From: JAXMBN01 sp046349875
GTDB taxonomy: Bacteria; Planctomycetota; Planctomycetia; Pirellulales; Pirellulaceae
Direction: 5' to 3'
NCBI GenBank assembly: GCA_046349875.1
Contig: JAXMBN010000017.1
Location: 1 to 64,000, forward strand
Length of the DNA: 64,000 nt
The notes under the pieces were generated by a model. It was not told the origin of the DNA. It made no database searches and was given only the letters and a program-made list of their open reading frames with translations. Below, piece after piece: positions 36,616-45,516 of the stretch; positions within the stretch are counted from its first letter, which is position 1; each line of letters begins with the position of its first letter. Both the position numbers and the translations under genes were made by a program.

Positions 36616-39164
36616 GAGCCTTCCCCTGCCAATATGGTTTCTCGATCGATCGATTGTCGTGTACGTCTTGATGCTTGGGCCGGTGTTTCTACTTGACCAA
36701 GCAACGTAACTGCGACAACGGTCAGGCTGCTCAAGGGCATCAAAGCCGCAGCTGCTAATGGATGAAGCCATCCCAAAGAAGCGAGTGTCACTGCAAGGAT
36801 ATTGTAACCGAGCGATGCCACCGAGTTGCGCCGGATGACTCGCATCGTTCGTTGCGCTGAATCGAGAATCGACTCGATGCCAGTGAGCGAGCCATGAGCC
36901 AAGAAAACATCGGCTGCCTGTAGGCTCACTTCGGCTCCACCGCGAACCGCAATACCAACATCGGCGGCCGCTAAGGCTGCTGCATCATTGACACCATCGC
37001 CAACCATCAACACCGGTACGCCTTGTTTCTTCCACTGTTGAATTGCTTGAAGCTTACCTTCGGGCGAGACACCGCCTTGGGCTTCGCCAGAGTTCATGCC
37101 CAGTCCTTTGGCAACTCGTTGAACGATTTGATCGTGGTCGCCACTCAGCATTCGCACGGTCCAACCTTTGCTTCGCAAACGATTGAGAACGGCAGATGCT
37201 TCAGGCCGAATGGCGTCATGAAGGGAAGCGATGGCGATGACACTACGGTCGATCGCAACCAGCAAAGGCGTGTGTCCCAATTGCAGAATGCGATCATGCT
37301 TCGCTTCCATATCGGTCGATAGCTCGTAACCCAACGACAACATGAAGGCTCGGCTTCCTGCGACGATTTCTGTATCGTCGACTCGGCCCGAAACCCCATG
37401 ACCGATGTGGCTGGTCCATTCGCTCGCTTGAGGCAACGCTTCTCCTTGTGTTCGCGTCGTCCAGTATTCTCGAATCGCAATTGCGATGGGATGCGTGCTG
37501 CTTTTCTCAATGGATGCAGTCCATCGAAGAACATCCATCGAGCCTTCCCAGCTTTGCACGGACATGCGGCCCTGTGTTACCGTGCCAGTCTTATCGAGCA
37601 CCAAGATGCCAGGCTGAGCTAACCGTTGAAGGGAATCGCCGCCTTTGATCAATACGCCTCGCCGCGCTGAGATTCCAAGACCGATCGCGATGGCCAACGG
37701 AGTCGCAAGTCCCAACGCGCAAGGGCAAGCAACGATCAGCAAAGCAATGACTCGGTCTGTCCAAACCGAAGGATCGATGAAGTACCATGTGAGTCCGACT
37801 AACATTGCGAGCGTAATCACGATCATCACGAAATAGCCGCTGATGCGATCGGCCCATTGTACGATCGGAGCTTTCTCCAGCGACGCACGATGAATCGATT
37901 CGACGATGTGACCCAATCTTGTTTCGCGACCCACTTTCTCGGCTTGAATTCGCAAGGTCTGACTACGATTCAAAGTTCCTGCAACCACCGATTCACCTGG
38001 TTGAACGAGCACCGGTCGCGATTCACCTGTCAGTAGCGATGTATCGACTTCGCTCTTGCCATAAACCACGCGTCCGTCGACCGGAATGGTCTGCTCCGCA
38101 TCGATCTCGAGCACATCCCCTACTTCAATCTGCTCGACGGCCACAGGCTCTACTTGATCATTGCGAATCCGTTTGGTGGTGCCGGGAGTCAGTTGTCGCA
38201 AGAGGTCGACTGCTTCGCAAGCTGCTTGCTGTTGCCGCGATTGCAGAGCACGACCGATCAGAAGAAAGAAGACGAGCATCGAAAGGGAATCAAAGAAGAT
38301 CTCGCCCGTTCCTCGCAAAGTATTCCAGGCGCCGCTGATCGCACCTACTCCTAAACCCAATGCGATTGGGAGATCCATATGAGCCGTGCGAAGCCGGAGT
38401 GCTGCCCAAGCGCCGCGGAAGAATGTACCGCCAGGTCCCAGCAAACTGACCAAGCCTACTGCAGCGCTAGCCATCCGCAATAATTGCAGATGTTCGGCTG
38501 CCATCCCAGTCCATTCCCCTGCATAGATCGCTAGAGCCAGGAGCATGACATTCCCCATGCACGCGCCAGCGATTGCAATCTGGATCAACTGACGTCGCTG
38601 TTCTTTACGTTTGGCTCGATCCTGTGAGGCGCTTCCAAGAGGAGCGACGCGATATCCGAGCTTGGCGAGTTGTTGAGCAATAGTCGACAAGGCAACGCGG
38701 TTTGGATTCCAGATGATTTCGATCGTGGATCGATGAAGATCGACTCGTGCGTCTAACACCCCGGGCTGTATCTGTGGTAGTCGTTCCAGCAACCAGATAC
38801 ATGCGGCACAGTGAATGCCGTGAAGCAATAGGATCGCTTGAACACGACCTCCTGGAATGGGAACCACATTCTCTTGCCAAAAACCAGGTGCATCCAAATC
38901 GACGAAGGATTCGTGAAACAACTTTTCGTCGACAGGGCGAGATTCGCCACCTGAAAGTCGATCGAGAAGTTCGTAGTACTGCTGCAAGCCTTCACTTTGA
39001 ATGAGCGCATAGGCTGACTTGCATCCATTGCAACAAAAGCTCTGCCCAAGTTCAGACTCTGGAATCGGCAACCCGCAGTGGGCGCAGGCGTCCGTAGTGC
39101 GATGACTGGAATTTGTCTTGAGAGGCGTATCCACCGAATCCATTGCAAGCGCGTCTTTCTGCAT
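36612..39164 (-). CDS. ccoI: Copper-translocating P1B-type ATPase CcoI (FixI)
   Basis: A P-type ATPase of about 850 residues that exports copper for cbb3 oxidase assembly. N-terminal Cys-rich metal-binding domain (CAHCG, then FCCNGC), an HMA domain with the GIHCAAC motif, eight predicted membrane helices, the CPCALGLATP channel motif, the DKTGT phosphorylation site, and MVGDGVNDAAAL in the hinge. The start chosen is the ATG at 39164, seven bases after the upstream stop with GAGGAG just upstream. A GTG at 39185 would give seven more residues and a short overlap. It is coupled to ccoS by an ATGA overlap. Confidence 0.93.
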   Translation of the reverse strand: MQKDALAMDSVDTPLKTNSSHRTTDACAHCGLPIPESELGQSFCCNGCKSAYALIQSEGLQQYYELLDRLSGGESRPVDEKLFHESFVDLDAPGFWQENVVPIPGGRVQAILLLHGIHCAACIWLLERLPQIQPGVLDARVDLHRSTIEIIWNPNRVALSTIAQQLAKLGYRVAPLGSASQDRAKRKEQRRQLIQIAIAGACMGNVMLLALAIYAGEWTGMAAEHLQLLRMASAAVGLVSLLGPGGTFFRGAWAALRLRTAHMDLPIALGLGVGAISGAWNTLRGTGEIFFDSLSMLVFFLLIGRALQSRQQQAACEAVDLLRQLTPGTTKRIRNDQVEPVAVEQIEVGDVLEIDAEQTIPVDGRVVYGKSEVDTSLLTGESRPVLVQPGESVVAGTLNRSQTLRIQAEKVGRETRLGHIVESIHRASLEKAPIVQWADRISGYFVMIVITLAMLVGLTWYFIDPSVWTDRVIALLIVACPCALGLATPLAIAIGLGISARRGVLIKGGDSLQRLAQPGILVLDKTGTVTQGRMSVQSWEGSMDVLRWTASIEKSSTHPIAIAIREYWTTRTQGEALPQASEWTSHIGHGVSGRVDDTEIVAGSRAFMLSLGYELSTDMEAKHDRILQLGHTPLLVAIDRSVIAIASLHDAIRPEASAVLNRLRSKGWTVRMLSGDHDQIVQRVAKGLGMNSGEAQGGVSPEGKLQAIQQWKKQGVPVLMVGDGVNDAAALAAADVGIAVRGGAEVSLQAADVFLAHGSLTGIESILDSAQRTMRVIRRNSVASLGYNILAVTLASLGWLHPLAAAALMPLSSLTVVAVTLLGQVETPAQASRRTRQSIDRETILAGEGS

Positions 39165-39171
39165 TACTGAT

Positions 39172-39954
39172 TCAGTTCTCCTCACTCGAATCTTCGCAGC
39201 AGGGAAGCGTTTGCTGTTCGAGCAATTGAACTTGTCGCAGGAGATCTTGTGCGGAAGTAGTTGATTTCACGTGGTGCAAGGCTGTGAGATCGATGGTCGA
39301 TCGGTGGGCCAGTGTGAAGAAGCCAACCACTGTCACCAAGAGAGCCGAGCACCAGGGAATCGCGAATCGCATGCGTCCCAAAATCATCGTCGTACCGAGA
39401 GCGATCGCTGACAAAGCGGGAACGCTGCCCAATCCAAAGAAGAACATGACGGCGCTACCGAACAAGGGGTCGGCCGTTCCAGCAGCGACCAAGAGGAACG
39501 CATAAAGCCAACCACAGGGAAGAATGGATGTCAGAACTCCCACCATGGCAGCGCGCTGAAGAGGTGGTTGCTTGCGAGCCCAAGCATGTCCCTGAGCTAG
39601 CCTGGTTTGAAGCCATGGAGGTGTCCATGGCATATGTTGTGTACCACTGGCCAGATGAACCAAACTCAATAAACCGATAACAAGCATGCTCAGCCCCGCA
39701 AGCTGCGTCGCCGCTCGCTGAGCCCCCAGGAGCAATCCTGTGTGATGAATTCCCGATCCAACGGTACCTGCAATCGCGCCCAACAATGCATAGGCAAGAA
39801 GGCGGCCCCCATGATAGGCCCATAGGGTACCACGGAACGCAGACTTACCTTCACGTGTACCATTGGCCAACATTGCCAACGGCCCACACATTCCGACGCA
39901 ATGGAGGGATCCAAAGATGCTTGCGATGAATACAGCCAGTATCAATGGGGTCAT
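39172..39954 (-). CDS. Sulfite exporter TauE/SafE-family (UreH-like) membrane protein of the cbb3 operon
   Basis: A 260-residue polytopic protein with about six hydrophobic helices. The conserved motifs GSLHCVGMCGPLA near the N-terminus and ILPCGWLYAF in the middle place it in the TauE/UreH-like group found beside ccoI and ccoG in many cbb3 operons, where it is thought to help copper delivery or oxidase maturation. The C-terminus has LPCCED, a possible metal-binding pair. Its start overlaps the fixH stop by four bases (ATGA). The metal-handling role is inferred from context, not shown by the sequence. Confidence 0.87.
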   Translation of the reverse strand: MTPLILAVFIASIFGSLHCVGMCGPLAMLANGTREGKSAFRGTLWAYHGGRLLAYALLGAIAGTVGSGIHHTGLLLGAQRAATQLAGLSMLVIGLLSLVHLASGTQHMPWTPPWLQTRLAQGHAWARKQPPLQRAAMVGVLTSILPCGWLYAFLLVAAGTADPLFGSAVMFFFGLGSVPALSAIALGTTMILGRMRFAIPWCSALLVTVVGFFTLAHRSTIDLTALHHVKSTTSAQDLLRQVQLLEQQTLPCCEDSSEEN

Positions 39955-40502
39955 GGAATTTGGGCTACGACCTCAATCTCTTGCACAAAACTCTTTTCGA
40001 ATCGATCCCCTTCCCTCTGCAACGAAATCTCAAACTGCCAGGATCCATTGCGATCGATGGAAGCTTTTCCTTCATAGGTACCCGGTTCGATCTCTTTGAA
40101 GTCAACCGTTTGAGTAGCCTTGCCGCGGGCGTGGTGATAAAGCCGCACTTGACCTTCCGCTTTGGCTACCGGTTGCGCTTGCGCATCGCGGAGAAATAAG
40201 GTAATCGTACGCTTTCCTTCCGCATCTCGATCAGGACTCACCAAAAGATGAGTCGTCCATTGCAATCGATTGCTGGCCTGTTGAATCGCGAGATGTTCGT
40301 CCCACTTCAGGGCCTTTTCATGGTAATCGGGGACGATCGCCATCGTCTCGTCATTGACCGCGCGGTAGGCAGCGTAAATCCACATTCCCACTCCGCCAAA
40401 GAGAAGGCAGAGGATAAAGGTCGTCCATTGTCGCATCGCGGCTTTTTCAGCCTTCATTTCTCGACGATGTTGCTCGTCGCGCGACAGTTCGGCAGAGGTC
40501 AT
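39951..40502 (-). CDS. fixH: FixH/CcoH family cbb3 oxidase assembly protein
   Basis: A 183-residue protein with a charged cytoplasmic N-terminus (about 25 residues), one transmembrane helix (FILCLLFGGVGMWIYAAY) and a periplasmic beta-rich domain containing VNDETMAIVPDYHEKALKWDE and GSWQFEISLQREG, which match FixH. It is needed for stable oxidase assembly. The start overlaps the ccoG stop (ATGA, 40499-40502), and its stop overlaps the start of the TauE-like gene in the same way. Confidence 0.9.
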   Translation of the reverse strand: MTSAELSRDEQHRREMKAEKAAMRQWTTFILCLLFGGVGMWIYAAYRAVNDETMAIVPDYHEKALKWDEHLAIQQASNRLQWTTHLLVSPDRDAEGKRTITLFLRDAQAQPVAKAEGQVRLYHHARGKATQTVDFKEIEPGTYEGKASIDRNGSWQFEISLQREGDRFEKSFVQEIEVVAQIP

Positions 40503-41971
40503 GGTGTATCTTTCTTCGGCAATTGGTAGGGGCCAAGAACCATATACTTAATGGTGCGTTCTTCGCCTTGATCGTCGCGAATGTGAAACTGAACTTGGCA
40601 TCGCGCGTCGTCGAATTTTTCAAACGGAACCGAGATCAAAATGGGGACGACGCGATGTTCTTGAGGATCCAGCTCGACGAGTTCCGATTCAATGGAGCGA
40701 ACCGTGCCACCATCGGGCGTCAAGATCTTCATCTGGTAGCTATGTTTGTTGTCTGTTCGATTGGTAAGGCTTAGGCGAAGAGAATTGTCGATGAGTCCGC
40801 TTTCGCCAATCGAGAACGAGTTACCGAGGTTGCGATAAAGCTTGGCGTCAAAATCCTTCTTCGTGACGAAGATATAGGTAAAGGCCGATATCCCCGCGAG
40901 CAGTACGATGGGATAGATCAGCAGTCGAGCGCGGAGAATGGCGCTGGGCTTGCGTTCGATGGCATCTTGATTGCTATAACGGATCAGGCCTTGCGGACGC
41001 TGTAGCTTGACCATCACCGCATCGCACGCATCGATACATTGAGTGCAATGGATGCACTCCATCTGCAATCCATTACGAATATCAATTCCCGTTGGACAGA
41101 CTCGAACGCAGTTGCCGCAGTCGACGCAATCGCCCGACTGTATGGACGTTTCCTCAGCCTGTTTCTTCGTCGCCTTGCCACGAGGCTCGCCTCGAACATG
41201 GTCGTAGGAAACGATCAAGCTGCGACGATCAAGCATCACCGATTGAAAGCGTCCGTAGGGGCAGACGATCAAGCAAGTTTGTTCGCGGAAGTATAGGAAG
41301 TCGAACATCATGAGGCCCACAGTCACGATCATGACGATGAACGGCACGGGATGTTCAAAGGGGGACTGTCGGACCCAAACGGCCAAGCGATCCACACCCA
41401 CAAAGTATGCCAAGAAGGTGTGGGTCATGAACATTGCGAGGAGCAAATAAACTCCGATGCGAGCAAACCATTTCCAGCCATGGATCTTATCTTTAGGTGT
41501 GCCGCCTTTTCCGGCCGTACCTTGAAAAAGACGGTCGATCGGCCGAAAGACAAACTCCATGAAGACGGTCTGTGGGCAACCCCAACCGCACCAGATACGT
41601 CCCATGAGAGCCGTGGCGAAGAAGATGGTGGTGAAGGCACACACCATCAGCAGTGCGAGTAGGAGCGTATCGGTTGGAAGAAAGGTGTAGCCAAGAATCG
41701 TGAATCGGCGAGCCGTGATATCGAGAAGCACTAGGGGCTTCCCATTCATCCGGAGGTGCGGAATGATCGCGAACACGCCGATCAAAAAGTAGGCCAAGTA
41801 TCTTCGGCGGTTCCAAAAGTAACCCGCCGCCAACTTAGGGAACAACCACCGTCGCGAGCCATCGGCTTCGAGCGTCGATAGCACATGTTCTTCCGGTCGC
41901 AGCAGAGATTCCCCTGCGTGTAAGCCACTACTGGTTGCATCGGGTGGCTTGGCGACCTTAGGCGAACTCAT
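40499..41971 (-). CDS. ccoG: Cytochrome c oxidase accessory protein CcoG (FixG/RdxA)
   Basis: A 490-residue membrane iron-sulfur protein. Five or so transmembrane helices include WCGWGCPQTVFMEFVFRPID and CLIVCPYGRFQSVMLD. Then comes a 2[4Fe-4S] ferredoxin-like domain (GDCVDCGNCVRVCPTGIDI and ECIHCTQCIDACDAVM), a further transmembrane helix and a C-terminal Ig-like periplasmic domain. CcoG reduces Cu(II) during cbb3 maturation. ATGA overlaps join it to ccoP upstream and fixH downstream. Length and motifs are standard for the family. Confidence 0.95.
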   Translation of the reverse strand: MSSPKVAKPPDATSSGLHAGESLLRPEEHVLSTLEADGSRRWLFPKLAAGYFWNRRRYLAYFLIGVFAIIPHLRMNGKPLVLLDITARRFTILGYTFLPTDTLLLALLMVCAFTTIFFATALMGRIWCGWGCPQTVFMEFVFRPIDRLFQGTAGKGGTPKDKIHGWKWFARIGVYLLLAMFMTHTFLAYFVGVDRLAVWVRQSPFEHPVPFIVMIVTVGLMMFDFLYFREQTCLIVCPYGRFQSVMLDRRSLIVSYDHVRGEPRGKATKKQAEETSIQSGDCVDCGNCVRVCPTGIDIRNGLQMECIHCTQCIDACDAVMVKLQRPQGLIRYSNQDAIERKPSAILRARLLIYPIVLLAGISAFTYIFVTKKDFDAKLYRNLGNSFSIGESGLIDNSLRLSLTNRTDNKHSYQMKILTPDGGTVRSIESELVELDPQEHRVVPILISVPFEKFDDARCQVQFHIRDDQGEERTIKYMVLGPYQLPKKDTP

Positions 41972-42606
41972 TTCTTTTCCTCGGCTTTAGCTTCAGGTTT
42001 TTCAAACTTGGGAACCGAAGCGATGTCTTCATCCCAATTCGGAATGTTGTTGGCGCCTTCGGGGCCCTTACCGCTAACCTTCTCACCTTGTAACGCTGCA
42101 ACATAGGCCGCCACCATAATCACATCGCGAGGGTCGGTGAAACGTTGTTTCCATGCTGGCATCGCATTGCCACCAGCACCGTTGTTGATGATGGTCATGA
42201 TGTCTTCGACATGTTTGACATTCTTCCAAGCGGTGTCGGCCAAGTTGGGACCAACCAATCCGCCACCGTCGGGACCATGGCACGATTGGCAGTTCGTACG
42301 GAAGATCGACTTGCCGTAGTTCGTCCAGTCTTTATCTTGCATGAACCGAACTAAAGTTGCGCGGTCTTGTTTGAGATCACCCAAGCTGCCGTACTGCTTC
42401 TTGGTCAGGGCTCGCTGCGTGGTTTCCAATTGATCGAACATCGTTCGATTGGGAGCGCCCGAATGGAAGTAGAGAATATAAAAGACGCTGAACACAATGG
42501 TCCCGATAAAAATCCAAGACCACCAGCCCGGCAATGGATTGTCGTATTCCAGAATGCCATCGTAGGCATGGCCGAGTGCAGGTTCTGAATGGGACTTCTG
42601 ATTCAT
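41968..42606 (-). CDS. ccoP: Cbb3 oxidase subunit III, CcoP-like, with a single c-type haem
   Basis: A 212-residue protein. The N-terminal CcoP_N motif (YDGILEYDNPLPGWWSWIF) leads into one membrane anchor. The periplasmic part has one haem site, CQSCHG, with a later AMPAWK methionine ligand region. Canonical CcoP has two CxxCH sites and about 290-300 residues; the second cytochrome domain is missing here. The tail is acidic and lysine-rich. ATGA overlaps tie it to ccoQ and ccoG. It passes electrons into the CcoNO fusion protein. Confidence 0.9.
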   Translation of the reverse strand: MNQKSHSEPALGHAYDGILEYDNPLPGWWSWIFIGTIVFSVFYILYFHSGAPNRTMFDQLETTQRALTKKQYGSLGDLKQDRATLVRFMQDKDWTNYGKSIFRTNCQSCHGPDGGGLVGPNLADTAWKNVKHVEDIMTIINNGAGGNAMPAWKQRFTDPRDVIMVAAYVAALQGEKVSGKGPEGANNIPNWDEDIASVPKFEKPEAKAEEKK

Positions 42607-42779
42607 TCTTTGGGCTCCTGATGACCTTCATCCAACGGGATCATGGCCATGCGATCTGTCTTTGAGCGTTGAATAAAAAGTGTTCGAAAAGTGACGGCGA
42701 CGAACACCGTCACGAAAATGGCTAATGCGATTTCCTGAAACGTGGAATAGTCCAAGTAGGAAACGACGTCTTTGATCAT
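42603..42779 (-). CDS. ccoQ: Cbb3 oxidase subunit IV, CcoQ-like small membrane protein
   Basis: A 58-residue protein reading MIKDVVSYLDYSTFQEIALA, then a hydrophobic helix (IFVTVFVAVTF), then RTLFIQRSKTDRMAMIPLDEG. A single membrane helix followed by a short polar tail with M(A)xxPLDE is typical of CcoQ/FixQ. It starts seven bases after the ccoNO stop, and its stop overlaps the ccoP start (ATGA, 42603-42606). It stabilises the oxidase complex. Confidence 0.88.
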   Translation of the reverse strand: MIKDVVSYLDYSTFQEIALAIFVTVFVAVTFRTLFIQRSKTDRMAMIPLDEGHQEPKE

Positions 42780-42786
42780 GTGCTGG

Positions 42787-45144
42787 TTATTCCTTATGAG
42801 CAGGCTCGGTGCCCGCCAAGCTCGATGTCAATTCTGCCGATACGGCAGCCGTGGCTGGAGCAGGCGTGGGAGCTGGTGCTGCGGGAGCATCAGGTCGCGA
42901 GATGTCAGTTCCCAATCGTTGCAGATAGGCAATCAAAGCGATGATTTGCATGTCCTGCTTGTTGGCAGGACCACCTTGCTGAACCAAGACACCCGCTACC
43001 TCTTCGGCTTGTTTGCGAGCTACCGATTCAGTCTCTCCTAGGTCAAAGTCGTACTTGGCACCTAGCAACTTGGCAGCATTGACGCGATCCTTGATCGCCT
43101 TGAAGTTGAGCTTGGTGGTTGCCAAGTGACTGTAGTTAGGCATCGTCGAACCAGGGCTCGAATCTTGCGGTTTGAGCAAGTGTTGGTAGTGCCAAAGGTG
43201 CGATTGGCGACCACCTTCACGACCAAGATCTGGACCAACGCGGCGAGAACCCCATTGGAATGGATGGTCATAGACGTATTCACCTGGCTTGGAGTATTCG
43301 CCGTAGCGTTTGATTTCAGCCAAGATGGGACGAATCATTTGCGAATGGCATCCATAGCAACCTTCAGCCACATAGAGATCGCGACCAGCCAGTTCGAGCG
43401 GCGTGTAAGGCTGAACCTTAGCAATCGTTGGAACGTTGGCCCGAATCATGAAGGTCGGAATGATTTCAAACAACGATGCTACCACGACAGCGATCACAAC
43501 CCAGACGGTGAATCGAACGGGAAGGCGTTCCCAGTGTCGGTGCCATCCTAGCTGTGCGAAGACGTCGATCTTCTTTGCAAACTCGGTAACCGTTTTGAGT
43601 TCGCTTGGTGGCAATGGTGGATCAACAAAGTGGGAGGTCAATCGAGGTGCCGAGTAAACGGGAACTTCGTACTTGGCCGGACGAGTCATCCATGTCATGG
43701 CATAGTTGTAGAGGAACATCAAAGCACCAGCGATGTAAAGCAAGCCGCCGCCAACGCGAAGCCAGTACATCGGAAGGATCGCTTGAACGGTTTCCAAGAA
43801 TCCGTATTGCAGACCACCTTTTTCGTCCAAGGCTCGCCACATCAATCCTTGCGTTAGACCTGCGACGTAGATCGGAACGACGTACAGGAGGATTCCAATC
43901 GTGGCGATCCAGAAGTGCCATGTGGCAAGCTTCACACTGTAGAGCTTGGTTTGAAAAATACGTGGTAGCAACCAGTAGACCATTCCAAAGGTCATGAAAC
44001 CATTCCAGCCAAGAGCACCGGCGTGCACGTGAGCGATGGTCCAGTCGGTATAGTGCGACAAAGCATTGACGCTCTTGATACTCAACAGAGGACCTTCAAA
44101 GGTGCTCATACCGTAGAACGTGATCCCGACGACGAAGAATTTGAGCACTGGATCGGCCGATACTTTGCTCCAAGCTCCGCGAAGGGTAAAGAGGCCGTTG
44201 ATCATTCCACCCCAGGATGGCATCCACAACATCACCGAGAAGATCATCCCTAAAGTCGAAGCCCATTCGGGCAAGGCCGTGTAGTGAAGGTGGTGAGGAC
44301 CGGCCCAGATGTAGATGAAGACCAACGACCAGAAGTGAATGATGCTTAGCTTATAGGAGAACACGGGGCGGTCTGCTGCCTTGGGAAGGAAGTAGTACAT
44401 TAAACCCAAGAACGGAGTCGTCAAGAAGAACGCCACGGCGTTGTGACCATACCACCACTGCATGAATGCATCTTGAACACCGGCATAGATCGAGTAGCTC
44501 TTGATGGTGAAGGTTTGGTTTTCGGTCAGGCTTTCACCGATGACGGGCACGACGAGATTATTGAACACGTGCAGCACGGTCACCGTCACGATCGTGGCGA
44601 TATAAAACCAAATCGCCACGTACATGTGACGTTCACGTCGCTTGTAGAGGGTCATGAAGAAATTGCCACCGAAGAATCCAAGCCACACAACGGCGATGAG
44701 GAGGTCGATGGGCCATTCGAGTTCGGCGTACTCTTTGCTTTGGGTGATTCCCAAGGGGAGAGTCAAGGCGGCGAGAACGATGATGAGCTGCCAACCCCAG
44801 AAGTGAAGACCACCAAGAAAATCGCTATACATCCTTGTCTTGCACAGACGCTGGGTCGAATAATAAACAGCGGCAAAGATGGCATTCCCGGCAAAAGCGA
44901 AAATAGCGGCGTTGGTATGCAAAGGCCGCAATCTTCCTAGAGTCAAATACTCTAGCCCAAAACTCAATTGCGGTACGACCAACAGCAAGGCGACGTAGAG
45001 CCCTGCAATGAACGCCACGATTCCCCATACCAAGGTCGCCACAGCGAACTTGCGTACGATGGCATCGTTATAGCTGAACGTCTCCATTACCTCGTTGCCG
45101 CTATGGGAGGCACTGTGATCCGAAGAAGCCATTGTTGTCCCCAT
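42787..45144 (-). CDS. ccoNO: Fused cbb3 cytochrome c oxidase subunits I and II (CcoN-CcoO)
   Basis: A 785-residue fusion. Residues about 1-500 are CcoN: LRPLHTNAAIFAFAGN (haem b ligand), WWYGHNAVAFFLTTPFLGLM (CuB ligand), IYIWAGPHHLHYTALPEW (CuB histidines and the cross-linking Tyr), and DWTIAHVHAGALGWNG (haem ligands). A linker with several prolines leads to CcoO (about 560-785): one anchor helix, then GCYGCHSQMIRP (haem c) and GTRRVGPDL-like text, here GSRRVGPDLGREG. The tail is Ala/Pro-rich. ATG codons at 45144 and 45132 are both possible; neither has a strong ribosome site. It is the first gene of the operon, reading away from the intergenic region at 45145-45516. Confidence 0.95.
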   Translation of the reverse strand: MGTTMASSDHSASHSGNEVMETFSYNDAIVRKFAVATLVWGIVAFIAGLYVALLLVVPQLSFGLEYLTLGRLRPLHTNAAIFAFAGNAIFAAVYYSTQRLCKTRMYSDFLGGLHFWGWQLIIVLAALTLPLGITQSKEYAELEWPIDLLIAVVWLGFFGGNFFMTLYKRRERHMYVAIWFYIATIVTVTVLHVFNNLVVPVIGESLTENQTFTIKSYSIYAGVQDAFMQWWYGHNAVAFFLTTPFLGLMYYFLPKAADRPVFSYKLSIIHFWSLVFIYIWAGPHHLHYTALPEWASTLGMIFSVMLWMPSWGGMINGLFTLRGAWSKVSADPVLKFFVVGITFYGMSTFEGPLLSIKSVNALSHYTDWTIAHVHAGALGWNGFMTFGMVYWLLPRIFQTKLYSVKLATWHFWIATIGILLYVVPIYVAGLTQGLMWRALDEKGGLQYGFLETVQAILPMYWLRVGGGLLYIAGALMFLYNYAMTWMTRPAKYEVPVYSAPRLTSHFVDPPLPPSELKTVTEFAKKIDVFAQLGWHRHWERLPVRFTVWVVIAVVVASLFEIIPTFMIRANVPTIAKVQPYTPLELAGRDLYVAEGCYGCHSQMIRPILAEIKRYGEYSKPGEYVYDHPFQWGSRRVGPDLGREGGRQSHLWHYQHLLKPQDSSPGSTMPNYSHLATTKLNFKAIKDRVNAAKLLGAKYDFDLGETESVARKQAEEVAGVLVQQGGPANKQDMQIIALIAYLQRLGTDISRPDAPAAPAPTPAPATAAVSAELTSSLAGTEPAHKE

Positions 45145-45516
45145 GTCATCAAATACTTACTGATCAATCATCGCGAAAGCATGCGTTGCAATTCCACGCA
45201 TCAATGCTCTTTCAATGTATCTTGTGATGGCTATTCCAATTGTGTCTAGAGCAAAAAATGAAGCACCATCACGAGCACTTTTCGTGTTCTGGACGTTTTC
45301 GTCCAGTTTTCATAAGGAAATCAAGAAAACAAGCGATATCATGATGAGGCATTTTGACCGGATGGGCGTAATGTCGCATTTGGAGAGGGCAGTGAATATA
45401 CGCACTCTGGGCTGTCGCAAATTCCTTTCTATACTGAATTTCCGCAATCGGAAATTGGTTTATTCGACGCGGCTGCTTTGCGAATCGCTTTTGCGAATAG
45501 AAGAGAGTTGGAGTTG
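45145..45516. promoter_or_regulatory. Divergent intergenic region between ccoNO and the M50 protease gene, with three inverted repeats
   Basis: This 372-base spacer must hold the oxidase operon promoter and probably that of the M50 gene. Inverted repeats seen: CACGA/TCGTG (45270-45286), CTGGACG-TTTT-CGTCCAG (45289-45306, perfect 7-bp stem), and AATTTCCG-CAAT-CGGAAATT (45437-45456, perfect 8-bp stem). A direct repeat TTGCGAAT/TTTGCGAAT occurs at 45478-45498. These may be operators or transcript hairpins. No convincing FNR box (TTGAT-N4-ATCAA) or sigma-70 promoter could be fixed by eye. Confidence 0.45.

Noticed and set aside
36454..36771. Longer 105-residue reading frame containing ccoS
   Set aside because: The first half is antisense-unrelated text within ccoI; the internal ATG at 36615 with the ATGA overlap is the real ccoS start.
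45155..45200. FNR/Anr-type box upstream of ccoNO
   Set aside because: TGATCAATCA-like text is present, but the spaced TTGAT-N4-ATCAA pattern does not appear in either strand; too weak to annotate.
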